Shown here: piece by piece, positions 1-10,910 of the stretch
Layout of the letters: each line of letters starts with the position of its first letter
Numbering within the stretch: the stretch's first letter is position 1
NCBI RefSeq assembly: GCF_000003605.2
Contig: NW_003131856.1
Location: 522,163-544,513 of the forward strand
DNA from: Saccoglossus kowalevskii
Lineage: Eukaryota > Hemichordata > Enteropneusta > Harrimaniidae
DNA length: 22,351 nt
Direction of reading: 5' to 3'
Notes under the pieces: generated by a model
What the model saw: the letters and a program-made list of their open reading frames with translations, nothing else
What the model was told of the DNA's origin: nothing
Database searches by the model: none
Position numbers and translations under genes: made by a program

Positions 1-598
1 TATTATTAGAAGGTTCGAAACTGCTTTATTGTGCAGTGTATAGTAGTCATGTTCGTGCACGTATTTTAAGGCATGCTTTTGGAATGACTCAGCACACATA
101 AACACGACCGCAATTGGCGAAATAAATTACAACAAGGTCTAGCTACGCAATGCATGACGTTCCAAATGTTGATACAGCTGTTTGCACAGTCCATGATCTA
201 ACCTCCACAAACTGAGGTGTCTTGTGTTTGATTAGTACTGATTAAATACGGATGAACAATTTGTGAAGAATGTGTATCATGATCATTCATTGGGCTGATG
301 ACAAGTGTCACTTGAGCAAACGTCAAGAAAGTATGGTGGTCTAGTGCATATTCTCCAGAAAATATAAGTAAAAAGTGAAGAAAAGCCCAACTCGCATCAT
401 GAAACACATTAGAGTAAAGTTTAATTAATTTAATTTAGAGGTCAAAGGTTACCAGCATGTGAGTGAAATTTTCGACTGACTCGCTCCGTGGTCTCCATGA
501 TTTTTTAAATGAAACACGGGATGGTATTCACATTGAAGTAGTTTGGGCGATTCGTAAAACCATAATAATCAATCTGAAGTAATTTTTGGAAAGCCAAT
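1..598. other. Unassigned sequence upstream of LINE ORF1
   Basis: No convincing coding region. The right-hand part may be the 5' untranslated region of the LINE that follows, but no element boundary or target-site duplication could be identified. Short open frames on the minus strand here have no recognisable motif. Confidence 0.4.
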
Positions 599-1490
599 AT
601 GCCTCTCAAGCCTTCAAAATCCAAATAGCCATATAACCGCGCCAGCCGACCAGCCCGCAAAATTTTGTGGACCACGTGAGCAGGATTCTGGAATAGAGGG
701 GGGGGCAGGGAAAAATGTGAAGCAGCGAACATGGTTGACGACACTGGCGTTCCTAAGGAGTTCTCTAAGTCGTTTGGAAAAGAAAAATTAAAAGAAAACC
801 TAAAGAAAAACAACACTCGATTACTGTGAGATTAGAAACAATGGAGCAAAAACAGACTGCTTTTTAGCGGACTCTGAACGAAACAACCGAAGGAATGGCA
901 GTATTGCATAATAGCCACGAGGTAGTTGACGGTAAGCTGGCGGAGTTTGAAAACAAAATCAGTATATTGGAACCGAAACTGCGAGAAAGATGCTCTTCGG
1001 CTTACGTGATACTCGAGATAATTTAACCTAAGATTCGGTGGCATACAAGCGAAACCGGGAGAGAACTGTATTGAAATAGTTACCAACAGACTCAAGGATA
1101 AACTAGGTTTCGACGAAGCGTCCGCCATGATTGAAAACGCCCATTCTATAGTGCCAAATGTCCGCCGGGATACTGCAAGACCCCCGTCTCACATTATCGT
1201 CAAATTCATGTAGTGGACAGAAAGATTCATGGTGCCATGAAAAGCAAAAAATGTGTTTATGAATGGCGACATTTTATCACTGAAGATTATGCCCAGGCTA
1301 ACTACAAGCGTAAATGCGAGCTACGCCATGTCATGCAGAATCTTTTAGTCAAGAGAAACGGCTACGCTTTACTAATGGCAAATTGTTTATAGATGGTCTT
1401 GCATCGTTACTCGTTACTTTCAATTGGTGGATGAGGATGTGCATAAAAATTATGGGCATAAACAATGATCGATCTCACCTGAGGTAACTA
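599..1490 (+). pseudogene. Decayed ORF1 of an L1/Tx1-like LINE
   Basis: This is the remnant of the nucleic-acid-binding ORF1 protein of an L1-type non-LTR retrotransposon. A basic N-terminus starts at the ATG at 599 (MPLKPSKSK) and is interrupted by stops. In-frame with it is an acidic/lysine stretch from 731. A coiled-coil-like stretch follows around 860-1000 (VVDGKLAEFENKISILE), then a piece resembling the conserved ORF1 C-terminal region (LKDKLGFDEASAMIENAHS, about 1088-1145, then RPPSHIIVKFM). A final piece around 1270-1350 reads ITEDYAQANYKRKCELR. Several frameshifts and stops lie between the pieces, so it cannot make protein. The reading order and the position just before the endonuclease ORF support the call. 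The family assignment rests on recalled L1 ORF1 patterns, not on a search. Confidence 0.6.
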
Positions 1491-1740
1491 CGAAAGATTC
1501 AAATTCAACTACTGAATGAATGAGTTTATATTATTATGTTTCTACAAACTATTCATTATGTGTTTTGATTTCACGATGCGGGGGTGGTATCCTCGTGCAT
1601 TCAATTTTCGCAACTTTGTTTTCTGGGGAGGTGGGGGAGTTTTTAGTCAATTTTGTTTCACCTGTTTTAATTGTTTTTAAGGAAAAAGTCACTTTATATT
1701 ACCTAATTAGTACTGCTAAAGAAAACACGAGCCAGCCATA

Positions 1741-4580
1741 ATGGTGTCATCAGAACTTAAATTTATTTCTCTGAATGTTAGGGGGTTAGGTCGGTGTAAA
1801 AAACGGAAAAAAATGTTCAGCTGGATCAGAGCTCAACGGCCAAGTATTGTGTTATTACAAGAAACCCATAGCAATGCCCAGGTAGTTAAATATTGGTCTA
1901 GACAGTGTAGGGGTAAAATGTTTTTCAGTCACCGAGCTTCCAATAGTAAGGGGATGTTGAAAATCTTTGTTATTAACAAGACTAGTTCTGATCCGGAGGG
2001 AAGGTTTTTAATTCATGATGCTAATTTGTAGGGGAGGCATTTCCTAATTATCAATTCATATGCACCAAATGAAGAAAAAGAATATGTCAGGTTTCTTTAA
2101 AATATTCTGGGAGTGATTGGGGAAAACATGTCAGATCCGGATTCCCATAACCTTGTTCTAGACCCAGCGAAAGATAGAAAAGGGAGCAATCTCCAGCCAT
2201 GGTACAGGGAGCCTTTAATGTTTCAGATTTTTTTTAGATGAAACTGATTAGGTGCATATATGGAGAATAATGCACTCAGAAAAAAAGTAGTTTTACGTGG
2301 AGAAGGTTGAATCCAGAACTGACACGAAGCAGACTTGACTATTTTCTTATAAGCCAGTCACTTGTTAATATAACAGAAAAATCAAATATTATTCCATGTG
2401 TACACTTCGATCACTCTGCGGTCACTACCAGCATCAAATATGATGAAACTGTCCATGGTCTCTCATATTGGAAATTGAACACCAGCTTATTTCGTGAACC
2501 AGAGCTTATTGAGGAGAAAGTGAAGATATGGGGCCCACGTATCATTTGGGACTTGTTAAAGTGTTTGTATTAAGAGAACCTCTATCAAGTTTAGTAAGGG
2601 AACAAATCGAAATGACAAAGAGAAAAAACTTGGAGAAGCATTTGAAAGTGTTCAAATGATCAAATGTGTAGTAATCCAACAAACGAAATTACCCATAACT
2701 ACGAGCAAACAAAACAATCTCTTCAAGAGAAATACAATGAAATTGCAGAGGGTCACATGGTTAAGGGCTAATTGGCAGGAATGGGGTGAGAAAAACACAA
2801 AATACCTTTTACAATTAGCAAAAATGAATACAAAGAGATTGCAAATTAATAAACTGTTTGGATCTCCAGGGGAGATTAATAAAGAAATAAAAAGCTTCTA
2901 TGAAAATCTATACAAATTGAATTTAAATGATGCATTAACGCGAGATGACCCTTTTTTCGATAACCCCGAGATTCCAAAAGTCACTGATGACCAGGCTAAT
3001 ATATGTGAAGGACCCATATCTGCTGAAGAAGCTCATGAAATTCTTAAATCATTTGTGTCCAACAAAAAATGTAATGATGGGCTGCTTCCTGAATTTTATA
3101 AGAAATGTTGGCCTTTGATTCATAATCACGTGATAGGAGCACTGAATACAGCTTTTCAAAAGGGCCTGCTGTCTACCTCTCAATAGGTAGGTACATTAAA
3201 AATTGGCGCCCAATATCACTCTTAATCACTGACTATAATATTGCCACCAAATGCTTAGTAAAATGGCTCGAGAAAGTAATTCCTGTTTTGACACTCAATT
3301 TGTTTTTGATAAAAATAGATTTATTGGAGATGTGAGATTGGAAAATATAATGGAGTATACATGGGGGAGGAAAATATCCCAGGTCTATTTAGTGACAGTC
3401 GATTTCGATACTATTGAGTGGCCTATTTTTAAAGTGTTGGATTTTGGTCCGATCCTTAGACAGTGGGTAAAAGTGTTTTACTTGGACATTTCGAGATGTG
3501 TAATGAACAAAGGTGCCAGCACAGGTTATTTCTCACTGGGACGCGGAGTTCGACAAGGGGACCCTATACCTCCTATGCTGTTCATCCTGGCGGTTGAGAT
3601 CTTCCTCTGTTCTCTACGCTCTGGTCAGCATATTGAAGGGACTTCTGTACTAAGCTATGATTCTATAAAGAGTGTGTCGTTTGCTGATGATCTGACCTGT
3701 TTCCTCGGTGATCTCCCATCAAGTAAAAAACTTCAAAACTCAACGAATTGGAAATGGTTCTTGTCATTAGCAGGGAGTTTGGAATCACTTTTACGAACTT
3801 CAAGCAATTTTAAACTCAATGTTGTACCTACAAAGGTAAATGGCTTTCAAACCTACCTGAGGAACAACATTTTCTTAATCAAAGTATATGGGTTTTTAGT
3901 GTGTATTTCAATTTTCCAGTATGTCGATGACCTGTTCAGTGAGGAGGAACAGTTGCTTAATTGGAATAAACTGAGGGAGAACCTCGCAATTGCTTTTTGA
4001 AACGGTACGGTGTTTTGTCAGGACTGCCAGCTAAGTGGAAACATGATATTGACATGTCACAATTTAGTATTTTAAATCAAGATAATATGTTGGGTATTTA
4101 ATTTATTGGAGCACACTATCATCTAGATCAGTGTAGTGCTAAGTTGGTGGTTTCAGGTAAAGTAAATCATTACTTCATTTCACCGTTTTGTTAAACCCCT
4201 GAATACCTTTACAAATGAATGGGAAAGCATATATTAATCGCCATTTAAACTTTCAGTAGTAAATTGCACACGATATCCTGTCTACTAACACGGTTGTATA
4301 CAAAATGACACCACCAAAAGTTTTAACGACGTTGGTGCATTCTTCATACGTTATGTATACAGAGTGTAAATTTTTAGATTTTCTAATTAAATTAAATTTT
4401 TTAAGTAGTTGTCTATATCATTTTCTAATCTTGGTTGCCAAGAGGTACAAAAGACGATGTAAAAAATGTTTTTGGGAGATTTCAAAATTTTGCTCAGGGC
4501 ATTCTGAACACTGAATTTTATTTTGCAAATAAAACCAGGAAGCTTGGGAAACACATCTAGAAATGGGGAAAATTATTAGC
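1741..4580 (+). pseudogene. Decayed ORF2 (endonuclease-reverse transcriptase) of an L1/Tx1-like LINE
   Basis: ORF2 of a non-LTR retrotransposon nicks target DNA with an APE-like endonuclease and primes reverse transcription there. The N-terminus at 1741 shows the endonuclease start (FISLNVRGL) and the QETH motif. At about 2307-2460 come SRLDYFLIS and the catalytic-type FDHSAV. A linker runs from 2656 to 3186, followed by NWRPISLL near 3205. The RT core at 3251-4000 has GVRQGDPIPPMLFILAVE and the catalytic F-A-D-D at 3680-3691. A later piece (GLPAKWKHDI, about 4020) and C-terminal scraps to about 4580 follow. At least five stops or frameshifts break it (2031, about 2100, about 2230-2300, 2573, 3186, 4000, among others), so it is dead. 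The FADD box itself is intact. L1/Tx1 clade placement is by pattern only. Confidence 0.8.
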
Positions 4581-4687
4581 AGTTTTGACTACATTCAAAG
4601 TTATTTCATTTTTTTGTAAATGAGCAGTTTTGATGAATATTGATCTTGTATTTTGAGCAGTACCAGAGGTGTATTTTACTTGAAGTG

Positions 4688-4690
4688 AAA

Positions 4691-4745
<55 letters not shown>

Positions 4746-4748
4746 ATA
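4688..4748 (+). repeat. (AAAT)n microsatellite, about 15 units, LINE 3' tail
   Basis: An uninterrupted tetranucleotide run of 61 bp ends the LINE. Its perfection contrasts with the decay of the coding region, which suggests recent microsatellite expansion from the element's tail. Confidence 0.95.
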
Positions 4749-4776
4749 CAGTTAATTTAAATTCTACAATTTAGAA

Positions 4777-5100
4777 GTGGTATGGAAAAGACATGCCCCT
4801 CTATGTTGTGTTTGTTATAATGAAAAACCTGGAAGACTAGAGATGCACGCAATTGTTGTTATCACATTGATAAAGAAACATAAACATGTTACAAAAAAAG
4901 ATCACAATCTAGAATACTCAATCAATGCATTTGACGAACACTGTAATCCAAAGAAGAATGAAATCTTTGAGCATTACAAATTCTTTACTCAAAACAAAAT
5001 CCAAATGAATACGGTGGAAAATATATCACTGATTTGAAGATTGTTGAAGAAGTTGACGCCAACCCATATAACATGAACATGTACAACTGTCAGTAAACAC
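4777..5100 (+). pseudogene. Probable gag fragment of a gypsy-like LTR retrotransposon
   Basis: The open frame 4777-5037 contains AFDEHCNPKKNEIFEHYKFF (about 4927-4986). This resembles a conserved stretch of gag proteins in animal gypsy-type elements. After a frameshift near 5020 the continuation reads YITDLKIVEEVD, which fits the same protein. Nothing recognisable precedes it except the LINE tail, and no protease or polymerase follows nearby, so it is a truncated scrap. It does not come from the same region as the gag at 13.4 kb. The call rests on one motif and needs a profile search. Confidence 0.45.
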
Positions 5101-6400
5101 ACCAAGTAATCCAAGTAATCCAAGTAATCCATTCTCTAGGAATGGGAAATAATTTTCCTTTCAATTAGTAAGAAATTAGTAAAAAACGAAATCAAACTGG
5201 TTAATACAACAATGTCCGAAGAATGTTCAAATTGTAAATTACGCTCTATGGGTAGAAAATCATCCTAATCTGAAAGAGTTGGTGATTCAGTTGTTACTTG
5301 TCTGAGAATATGCGTCTCCTACTGTCCCAGGAATGCGACTAGAGTCACCTTAAGGTAGTGTACCTTAGCACGCATACAGCGTAAATTTATGTAGAATGCC
5401 AAACATGCAAATGAGATACATACAGCAATAACCAAAGATGGGGTATTTGAGCAATGTATGCAATGTAATGCTGACCTGAGGTAAATGCCAGTTCCTCAAT
5501 GGGTGGTAGGGGTACCAATTTTCTTTGTGATGTTTGGCAACTTGGAGCGGTCTTTAGCGAGAGTATTGTCAAAGTCTAATGTTGGGTAGCTCAGCTTTCC
5601 ATGGAGATGTGAAGGTTCTACTGCCGGTATTGTGTTTGCTGTTGTTGTGAGGAAAGATTTCATCGTTTGCATATTCAGAATATGAGAGGTGGATGCAGTC
5701 TTATTTTCAGCACAGTGGAGCAAAGTGGCACTGGCCATTTTGAGTGTAGTTCACACCCAATGTCGATCAGGTATAGATCACAGGGTTCAAGATATCTACT
5801 TGATTTTCTTGCATAGGTAAGCTCTTATCTGGTGTTGTGACTTTGAAGTAGTATCTGGGAGTTGCCAAAAATTATGGCTGTTGGTTTAGGTACAAGACGT
5901 AATACTACCCAGGAATGTAACCGTGCCAGTCTTTGAAAACGGTATATGAACAGAATGGATATGAGGTCTCATAAATTGTGAATTTTTTTATCACGATGAA
6001 TGCTGTGGTCTTCAAGGAAATAGCCAAGTAATCAGTTTGATTGATTTATCTTGGTGTACTAGTTAACCAGGATCGAGTTGTCATTACCGAGACAGTGTGT
6101 GGTGCCACAGAGTGGAATTTTAAGCTGTATATAATTTAAAAGCTGTAAAATGCAACACACTCAGGTTCTATAGTAGTAAGAAACGTCATCATGATTAATT
6201 TGGAAGGCATTGTCTGATAACGGGTCAGATCCTACATCATGCAGTTTATCCCGCATCTCAAGCTCAAGATGTGAAAACAATAAAGCATTTAAATTTCTCA
6301 ATTCAAAATTGGTCTCATTAATAGTCCTAGTGGCATTATTCATATATTTATCAAGTGAAGCAATGCTGTCTATATTTTTCTTTTTTCACATTTCGCTAAA
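5100..6400. other. Unassigned sequence between the gag fragment and a small ORF
   Basis: No gene is supported. It starts with a short tandem array of the 9-mer AAGTAATCC, three copies at about 5102-5130. Open frames on the minus strand at 5387-5738 have no recognised motif and overlap one another. This may be further decayed transposon. Confidence 0.4.
5102..5130. repeat. Short tandem repeat, 9-bp unit AAGTAATCC, three copies
   Basis: Three consecutive copies of AAGTAATCC are visible just after the gag fragment. It is too short to suggest more than local slippage. Confidence 0.8.
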
Positions 6401-6410
6401 GATTTTCTAA

Positions 6411-6716
6411 ATGAGACATCAAAGGAAAGTAAAACTAGTGATGAACAAGTTAATTTCTGACCAAAATAAGAAACAAATTAAAAGCAACATAGATGACTTC
6501 ATTGGTGCTATGGATAAAAGGCTTGAAGAGATTGCCCTGCCAATTCAAATTAGTACTCCAATGCAGTCACCTCCAAATGTGAGAAGTCATACCCTGCCAG
6601 CATATGTCCAGTCATTTGTAACTGTGACATACGGTGTCCTGCCAGCATATGTTGTCGATAAGCCGCAAACAACGGTTAGTAATAATGTTTCTGGAGACAA
6701 AAAAGGGTTGCTGTGA
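6411..6716 (+). CDS. Unrecognised 101-codon open frame with an internal 15-residue repeat
   Basis: I do not recognise this protein. The N-terminal half is lysine-rich and probably helical (IKSNIDDFIGAMDKRLEEI). The C-terminal half carries LPAYV twice, because a 15-base segment CCTGCCAGCATATGT recurs 45 bp apart (6593-6607 and 6638-6652), which keeps frame. No splice sites or promoter were identified, and a minus-strand frame overlaps it. It could be a chance open frame, an exon, or part of a transposon ORF. Confidence 0.2.
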   Translation: MRHQRKVKLVMNKLISDQNKKQIKSNIDDFIGAMDKRLEEIALPIQISTPMQSPPNVRSHTLPAYVQSFVTVTYGVLPAYVVDKPQTTVSNNVSGDKKGLL

Positions 6717-7504
6717 CAAATCCCCACTTTATAAATGACAATGACTCTCTGTTGATGATGAACACATAAAACCATGTTACTCAGAGAGAAAAGGCACACC
6801 AAGTTGCATAATAATATATTCACGGAAACAGCAGAAATTCATTTTGAAAAAAGTGGAAAATTTAAATACATCACAGGAAAGATTTACAAAAATTATAAAT
6901 GTCAATGTATGTTCTAGTCATGGTAGATCATAAATAAAAAAAAGACATTGTTTTATCAACCACTGTATGTAAACAGAGATATAACCGAAACATAGGGAAA
7001 TATAACGTCATTTGTATGTTATGAGAACACACATGTACATGTCAAGTTTGAATGTAATCAGTCCAGGCATAAGATACAGGTACGGACGTACGAGCGAATA
7101 CAGAGGTCCGAACGGGGACTATTTAAAACAAGTTGTGTGAAAATATTACCAAAATATCTGGAAACTAATATCAGCAAAAACATGCTGCAACTGGTCCTGA
7201 CAAAATTTCCCCATCAGGAAAAAAAATGACCCGGTCGTACAGAGGTATGGTACACAAATATGTATAACAACCCTGGCCCATGTTCTATTATTCAAATCAT
7301 CCACTTAATATTCTTTACCAGTGCTTTAACTTTGTGTGTCAATGTTCCGGGTTTCCACTTCCCGACACAAATTCTACACTAGATTTCACTTCAACAATTC
7401 GTGGTCTTTCAATTTAAAATGTAATCGTTTTTCAATACCGGCAACTGAATGCTAACTGAATTTAGTGTTGGGATAAGCATCACGGTGTACTAAACTCTGC
7501 TTAC

Positions 7505-7598
7505 TTCTTGGCTGTAATTTTCCTTTCGACATCTGAAGCAATATAGTTGATCTAACGACGATGACAGATTGGATTTCCGTTTGTGAAAAGCCCGCCAT
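7505..7598 (-). CDS. Candidate first exon (MAGFSQTEIQ...) ending at a GTAAGC donor
   Basis: An ATG at 7598-7596 in good context (G at -3, G at +4) opens a frame that would continue to a TAG at 7452-7454. A good splice donor (GTAAGC) is reached after 94 bases. It lies about 190 bp downstream of the other candidate exon on the same strand, so the two could belong to one transcript unit. No matching acceptor exon was found further along the minus strand. The function is unknown and this is weakly supported. Confidence 0.15.
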
Positions 7599-7785
7599 AT
7601 CACGATGTTCTCCGCGCTGTTACATCATGGTCAAAGCGATTACGAATTTACTTCAGGTTGGTATTCCGTCCACACAACAACAACTCGATATTTTCGCCAT
7701 AACATCACTAGAGTGCCAGCGGTAGATGTTCAATATAATTAGGAACAGTAACTCAAGCATCGACAGTATTTGGTATAGCCATGAT

Positions 7786-7926
7786 CTACGCCGGGTCATT
7801 CTTGGTTAACGTTGAAGATAATTCCGATTCGTCCTCAATGTAGGACTGGCGACCCAGAACGCGTCGCCGTCTTAAAGCGGGAGAGTCGTCACTTGTACAA
7901 TACGGTACATCAAGTTCGGATAATTC
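7786..7926 (-). CDS. Candidate small exon, disordered acidic/arginine-rich peptide
   Basis: A 46-codon open stretch (stop at 7786-7788) reads like a real disordered protein segment. It has a Ser/Asp-rich run, four consecutive arginines, then an acidic Glu/Ser stretch (IEDESELSSTL). It has no ATG, so it would have to be an internal or last exon. A weak AG acceptor (CCTGAG) lies at its upstream edge. Local base composition is richer in CpG than the surroundings. I do not recognise the protein, and coding status is inferred from composition only. Confidence 0.2.
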   Translation of the reverse strand, partial: ELSELDVPYCTSDDSPALRRRRVLGRQSYIEDESELSSTLTKNDPA

Positions 7927-8550
7927 TCAGGACACTTGATTAGCCTATCATGTAATCATGTTTAGATCTTGTTAATTTATCTCGGGAAATAATTCAAACA
8001 AGCGCCATGAATCGTTAACGGAACGTGAACGAGCTATTCTCCCAACTCTGTGATTGGGCTCAAGGAACACCCGCGACATGACTCTACAACACGAAACGCT
8101 GATATGTGGTGATCACCTCACATCAATAATATAATTTTACTGAACGCATCAAATATGATGCACGGGAGTTTTGGTGATGCAAACGTTTCATCCATGGCGT
8201 TTTATGGTTAAATACAATATTACTGCAAAAATATAGTTTCATAAACCAATAACTTGTGTGGCATATTTATTTCACTGTTACTAATTTGTACTGCCAGAAC
8301 GATCTATATATCCATCTAAGAATAGTTTGTTCATACGGGAAGTATACTAGTATATTAACACGGTACTTAGTTTTTCATCTAATAACGACTCGCTCGTACG
8401 AACTTTTCCACTTCGCCGGTGAGGACATCTACATCATATTTACATATTTACAATTCATTGAAAACTTATTTTAAATACATCTTGAATGTATTCTTATATG
8501 GTAAAAGCTATTCTACACGCATATTAATTGCAATAATATGTGAAGCATAC

Positions 8551-9425
8551 TGTCACAGTGTAAGGCCTGCTTATCGTTAATGAGAGGGCGCCCACAGAAC
8601 TCACACTGGACAGGGGGTTCTTTCACTGCTAGAATGGGGTAGACAAGACAATAGTACTGGAAATGAAATACATATACACCAAATCGGGTTAAAGCTCCTG
8701 GCTTTAATACCTCTCAAAATGATTACAAGAAATAAAGCACAGAAAAATACAATGAATAAAGTCACTAAAATAGGGGATTGCATAGGGAAGTGTGCATTGG
8801 TGATAACTCACAGTTTCAGGATATAGAAAAGGACGATAGTCAATGGCTTCTGCAACACAACAATGAAGAAATACAAAGGTCGTGCCTGCAGAGGAACGCT
8901 GGTATTCTGGAGGGCACCGCTGAAAGCAGGAGACCACAGAGCAGTTCATACAAGTCTCACAGAATGATGGTTGTAGTTTGTATCACTTGTCACACAATAT
9001 CGTAGTAGCACACACTGGATACCAAGTTGAAATGATGGACTCCAACTGTCCTGAGTCTGTCCAATTTATAGGCATGATTCAGTGTCACTGCCTGGGTTTC
9101 CACATGAGCTGATCAGAATGTAATCTTGCTAGCAGCTGTGTCACGTAGGCAACTCAGTAGATCATAAACATCCTTTGTTATTCAAATAACAGCATACCTG
9201 GTAGGTTCCAAATCTCCTTCCAAAGCTGTAAACACCCTTTGTTGTGTAAATCACAAGCACACCTGGTAGATTCCAACTCTTCTTCCAGAGTTGAAAACAA
9301 GTATGACCTGTCAATCACCTTTATCGCACGGCAATGCACACTGTTTCTTCCCATGATTCCATGCACACTCCCATTTGCAGGGTTTGAGGTAATATGACAA
9401 AAACATTAAAAAATGGATGCTGACA
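8551..9425 (-). mobile_element. Solo LTR of a gypsy-type element, with target duplication
   Basis: On the minus strand the LTR begins TGTCAGCATCC and ends CACTGTGACA, so its ends form the short inverted repeat TGTCA...TGACA. The 5-bp sequence CATAC flanks both sides (8546-8550 and 9426-9430), as expected of integrase-made target duplications. The interior aligns by eye over most of its length with the LTR at 17342-17941 on the other strand. It has a TATA-like TATAAATT (RC of about 9062-9069). No gag or pol lies beside it, so it is a solo LTR left by LTR-LTR recombination. It is longer than the other copy (875 against 600 bp) because of a 64-bp internal duplication here and deletions in the other. 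Confidence 0.85.
9165..9293 (-). repeat. 64-bp tandem duplication inside the solo LTR
   Basis: Two adjacent copies (9165-9228 and 9229-9293) share TAAACA at the start, CCTTTGTT, ACCTGGTAG.TTCCAA, and a similar end. The LTR at 17.4 kb has only one equivalent copy, so the duplication is specific to this copy or its subfamily. Confidence 0.8.
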
Positions 9426-9430
9426 CATAC

Positions 9431-10847
9431 ACTTACATGTACAAGCAGTAAACCAAAGATCTGGCATTACGGGATGTTAATACTGTAACAACTGGTTGGA
9501 CCTCATGAACACGCAACAATATAACAAGTTTAGACTACAAAAATGACCGGTGAAAGTTAACCAAGTTCAATTGTTCACTTGCTAAGTGCGACACTTTTCG
9601 GCTTCACCACCACCAATAGTGCAAAATTCCACTTCAGTTTTTCCGCTCAGACTGCCCTCCGTACGTTGCGCGGTTCAACACTCAAGGCCCATCTGGAAAA
9701 GTGCCAAGTTTGCATTCCATGATACTTGCTGTTTTCAACACCATGAAAGTGACAACATCTGAATGCACACATCTTGGCAACCGTTCAAAGCAGTTGAATG
9801 GTTGAATGAACTACTAATAAGCTATTATACTGAAATCTCAACAGTGTATATGTACTGGTGCCATGCCATATACCTAACCAAACGGAAAACGCTCTGGAAT
9901 ATCTCCAAGCTGCAAGATCAATTTGGCAGACCTCTACCTCTACACACTTGCTGACCTTATACAGCAAAGTTACCAACATCAAAGACTCCCACCAACTCAA
10001 AGAATGAACGCATTGCCAGTTGATATCTCCACGAATAGAAGGAGATGCTCACCCAAGGACAACTGCAAACATAACATACCCAGCATACACTCATCTACTT
10101 TGCATCACAAAAGCAAACCCATACGTAACTTCAATCTTCACTAGTAAAATTACATCCACCCCAACAAGTGCATACCACTAACACCCACTTTACATGGTTA
10201 TAACGGGACGGAATGGGAGTGACGTATTCTGGCACTGACAACAAATCAACGTCGTCAATAACTAAAATAATCATTCTAAAATAACTAAAAATATCATTCA
10301 TATCGGTTACATGCTTGGTCTGTCGTTTCATAAGAATACAATTGTAATGTATATGTATTTTGCAACACATAAATGAAAAAGAAAGCCTTGTGACATATTG
10401 CATATTGAATAAACAATAAATTAAGTGGTTCAAATAAAATTCAAGTTTACAATAATGCAAAATGGTCTTTGAAGAGGGTCATGTGACTAACATATCATTA
10501 ATAAAAAATGTATACTGTATAAACTGTAATTGTATGTTTTGAGAGATTTGTATTTTGATAATGCAAATGCAGTCGGAATTTTATTATTATATACATATTA
10601 GAACTATTTCAAATAAGTAATCTTTAGTATTGTGTTTCAAGTTTAAACTTTATAAAGATATATGGGACTGCTTGTCCTAATATTTCCAATTCATTTCAAG
10701 AAAACATAATCCAATACTCAAGTTGCTGAACTACGTTTTCCTGGTTTTCAGTCATTGAACTGACAATGAAGTAAAATATTGTTTCGTAGTATGATAATAC
10801 TGCATAGTTACATACATACAAAGAAATCCAAGCAGTTGTAATTGTAC
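9431..10847. other. Intergenic stretch between solo LTR and PAL gene
   Basis: Several short open frames on both strands (for example 9923-10144 + and 10131-10460 -) have no recognisable motif and no supporting signals. The part nearest the gene is very AT-rich. No transposon was recognised. Confidence 0.4.
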
Positions 10848-10853
10848 TTTATT
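10848..10853 (-). terminator. Polyadenylation signal AATAAA of the PAL gene
   Basis: AATAAA on the minus strand lies 58 bases after the TAA stop of the last PAL exon, a normal position for a short 3' untranslated region. Confidence 0.55.
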
Positions 10854-10910
10854 AACATTTAATAACTAATATATACTAAATTAGATATATTATATTTTGA
10901 TTTCAATTGC

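Larger units (their letters stand above)
599..4748 (+). mobile_element. L1/Tx1-like non-LTR retrotransposon, decayed
   Basis: The order ORF1, about 250 bp gap, ORF2 (endonuclease then RT), short 3' region and a simple-repeat tail is the standard layout of an L1-class LINE. The tail is AAAT repeats at 4688-4748. Its 5' end is uncertain and could lie upstream of 599. No flanking target-site duplication was found. At about 4.1 kb it is shorter than typical full-length elements, consistent with internal deletions. It lies downstream of the PAL gene and in the opposite orientation. Confidence 0.75.
6720..8550. other. Mostly non-coding stretch
   Basis: AT-rich at both ends, with a less AT-rich core at about 7450-7960 that holds two minus-strand protein-like stretches (listed separately). 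No transposon domain or RNA gene was recognised in the rest. Confidence 0.4.

Noticed and set aside
505-816. 103-codon minus-strand frame with a hydrophobic start
   Set aside because: Opposite to LINE ORF1 remnants that read sensibly on the plus strand, so it is a shadow.
5387-5738. Two overlapping minus-strand frames
   Set aside because: No motif or start context to support either, and probable transposon debris surrounds them.
8601-9366. Minus-strand open frames (8601-8783, 8704-8949, 9178-9366) and the plus-strand frame 17361-17579 with similar peptide
   Set aside because: They lie inside the two copies of the same LTR and the peptide likeness only reflects shared repeat DNA. LTRs of this type are not coding.
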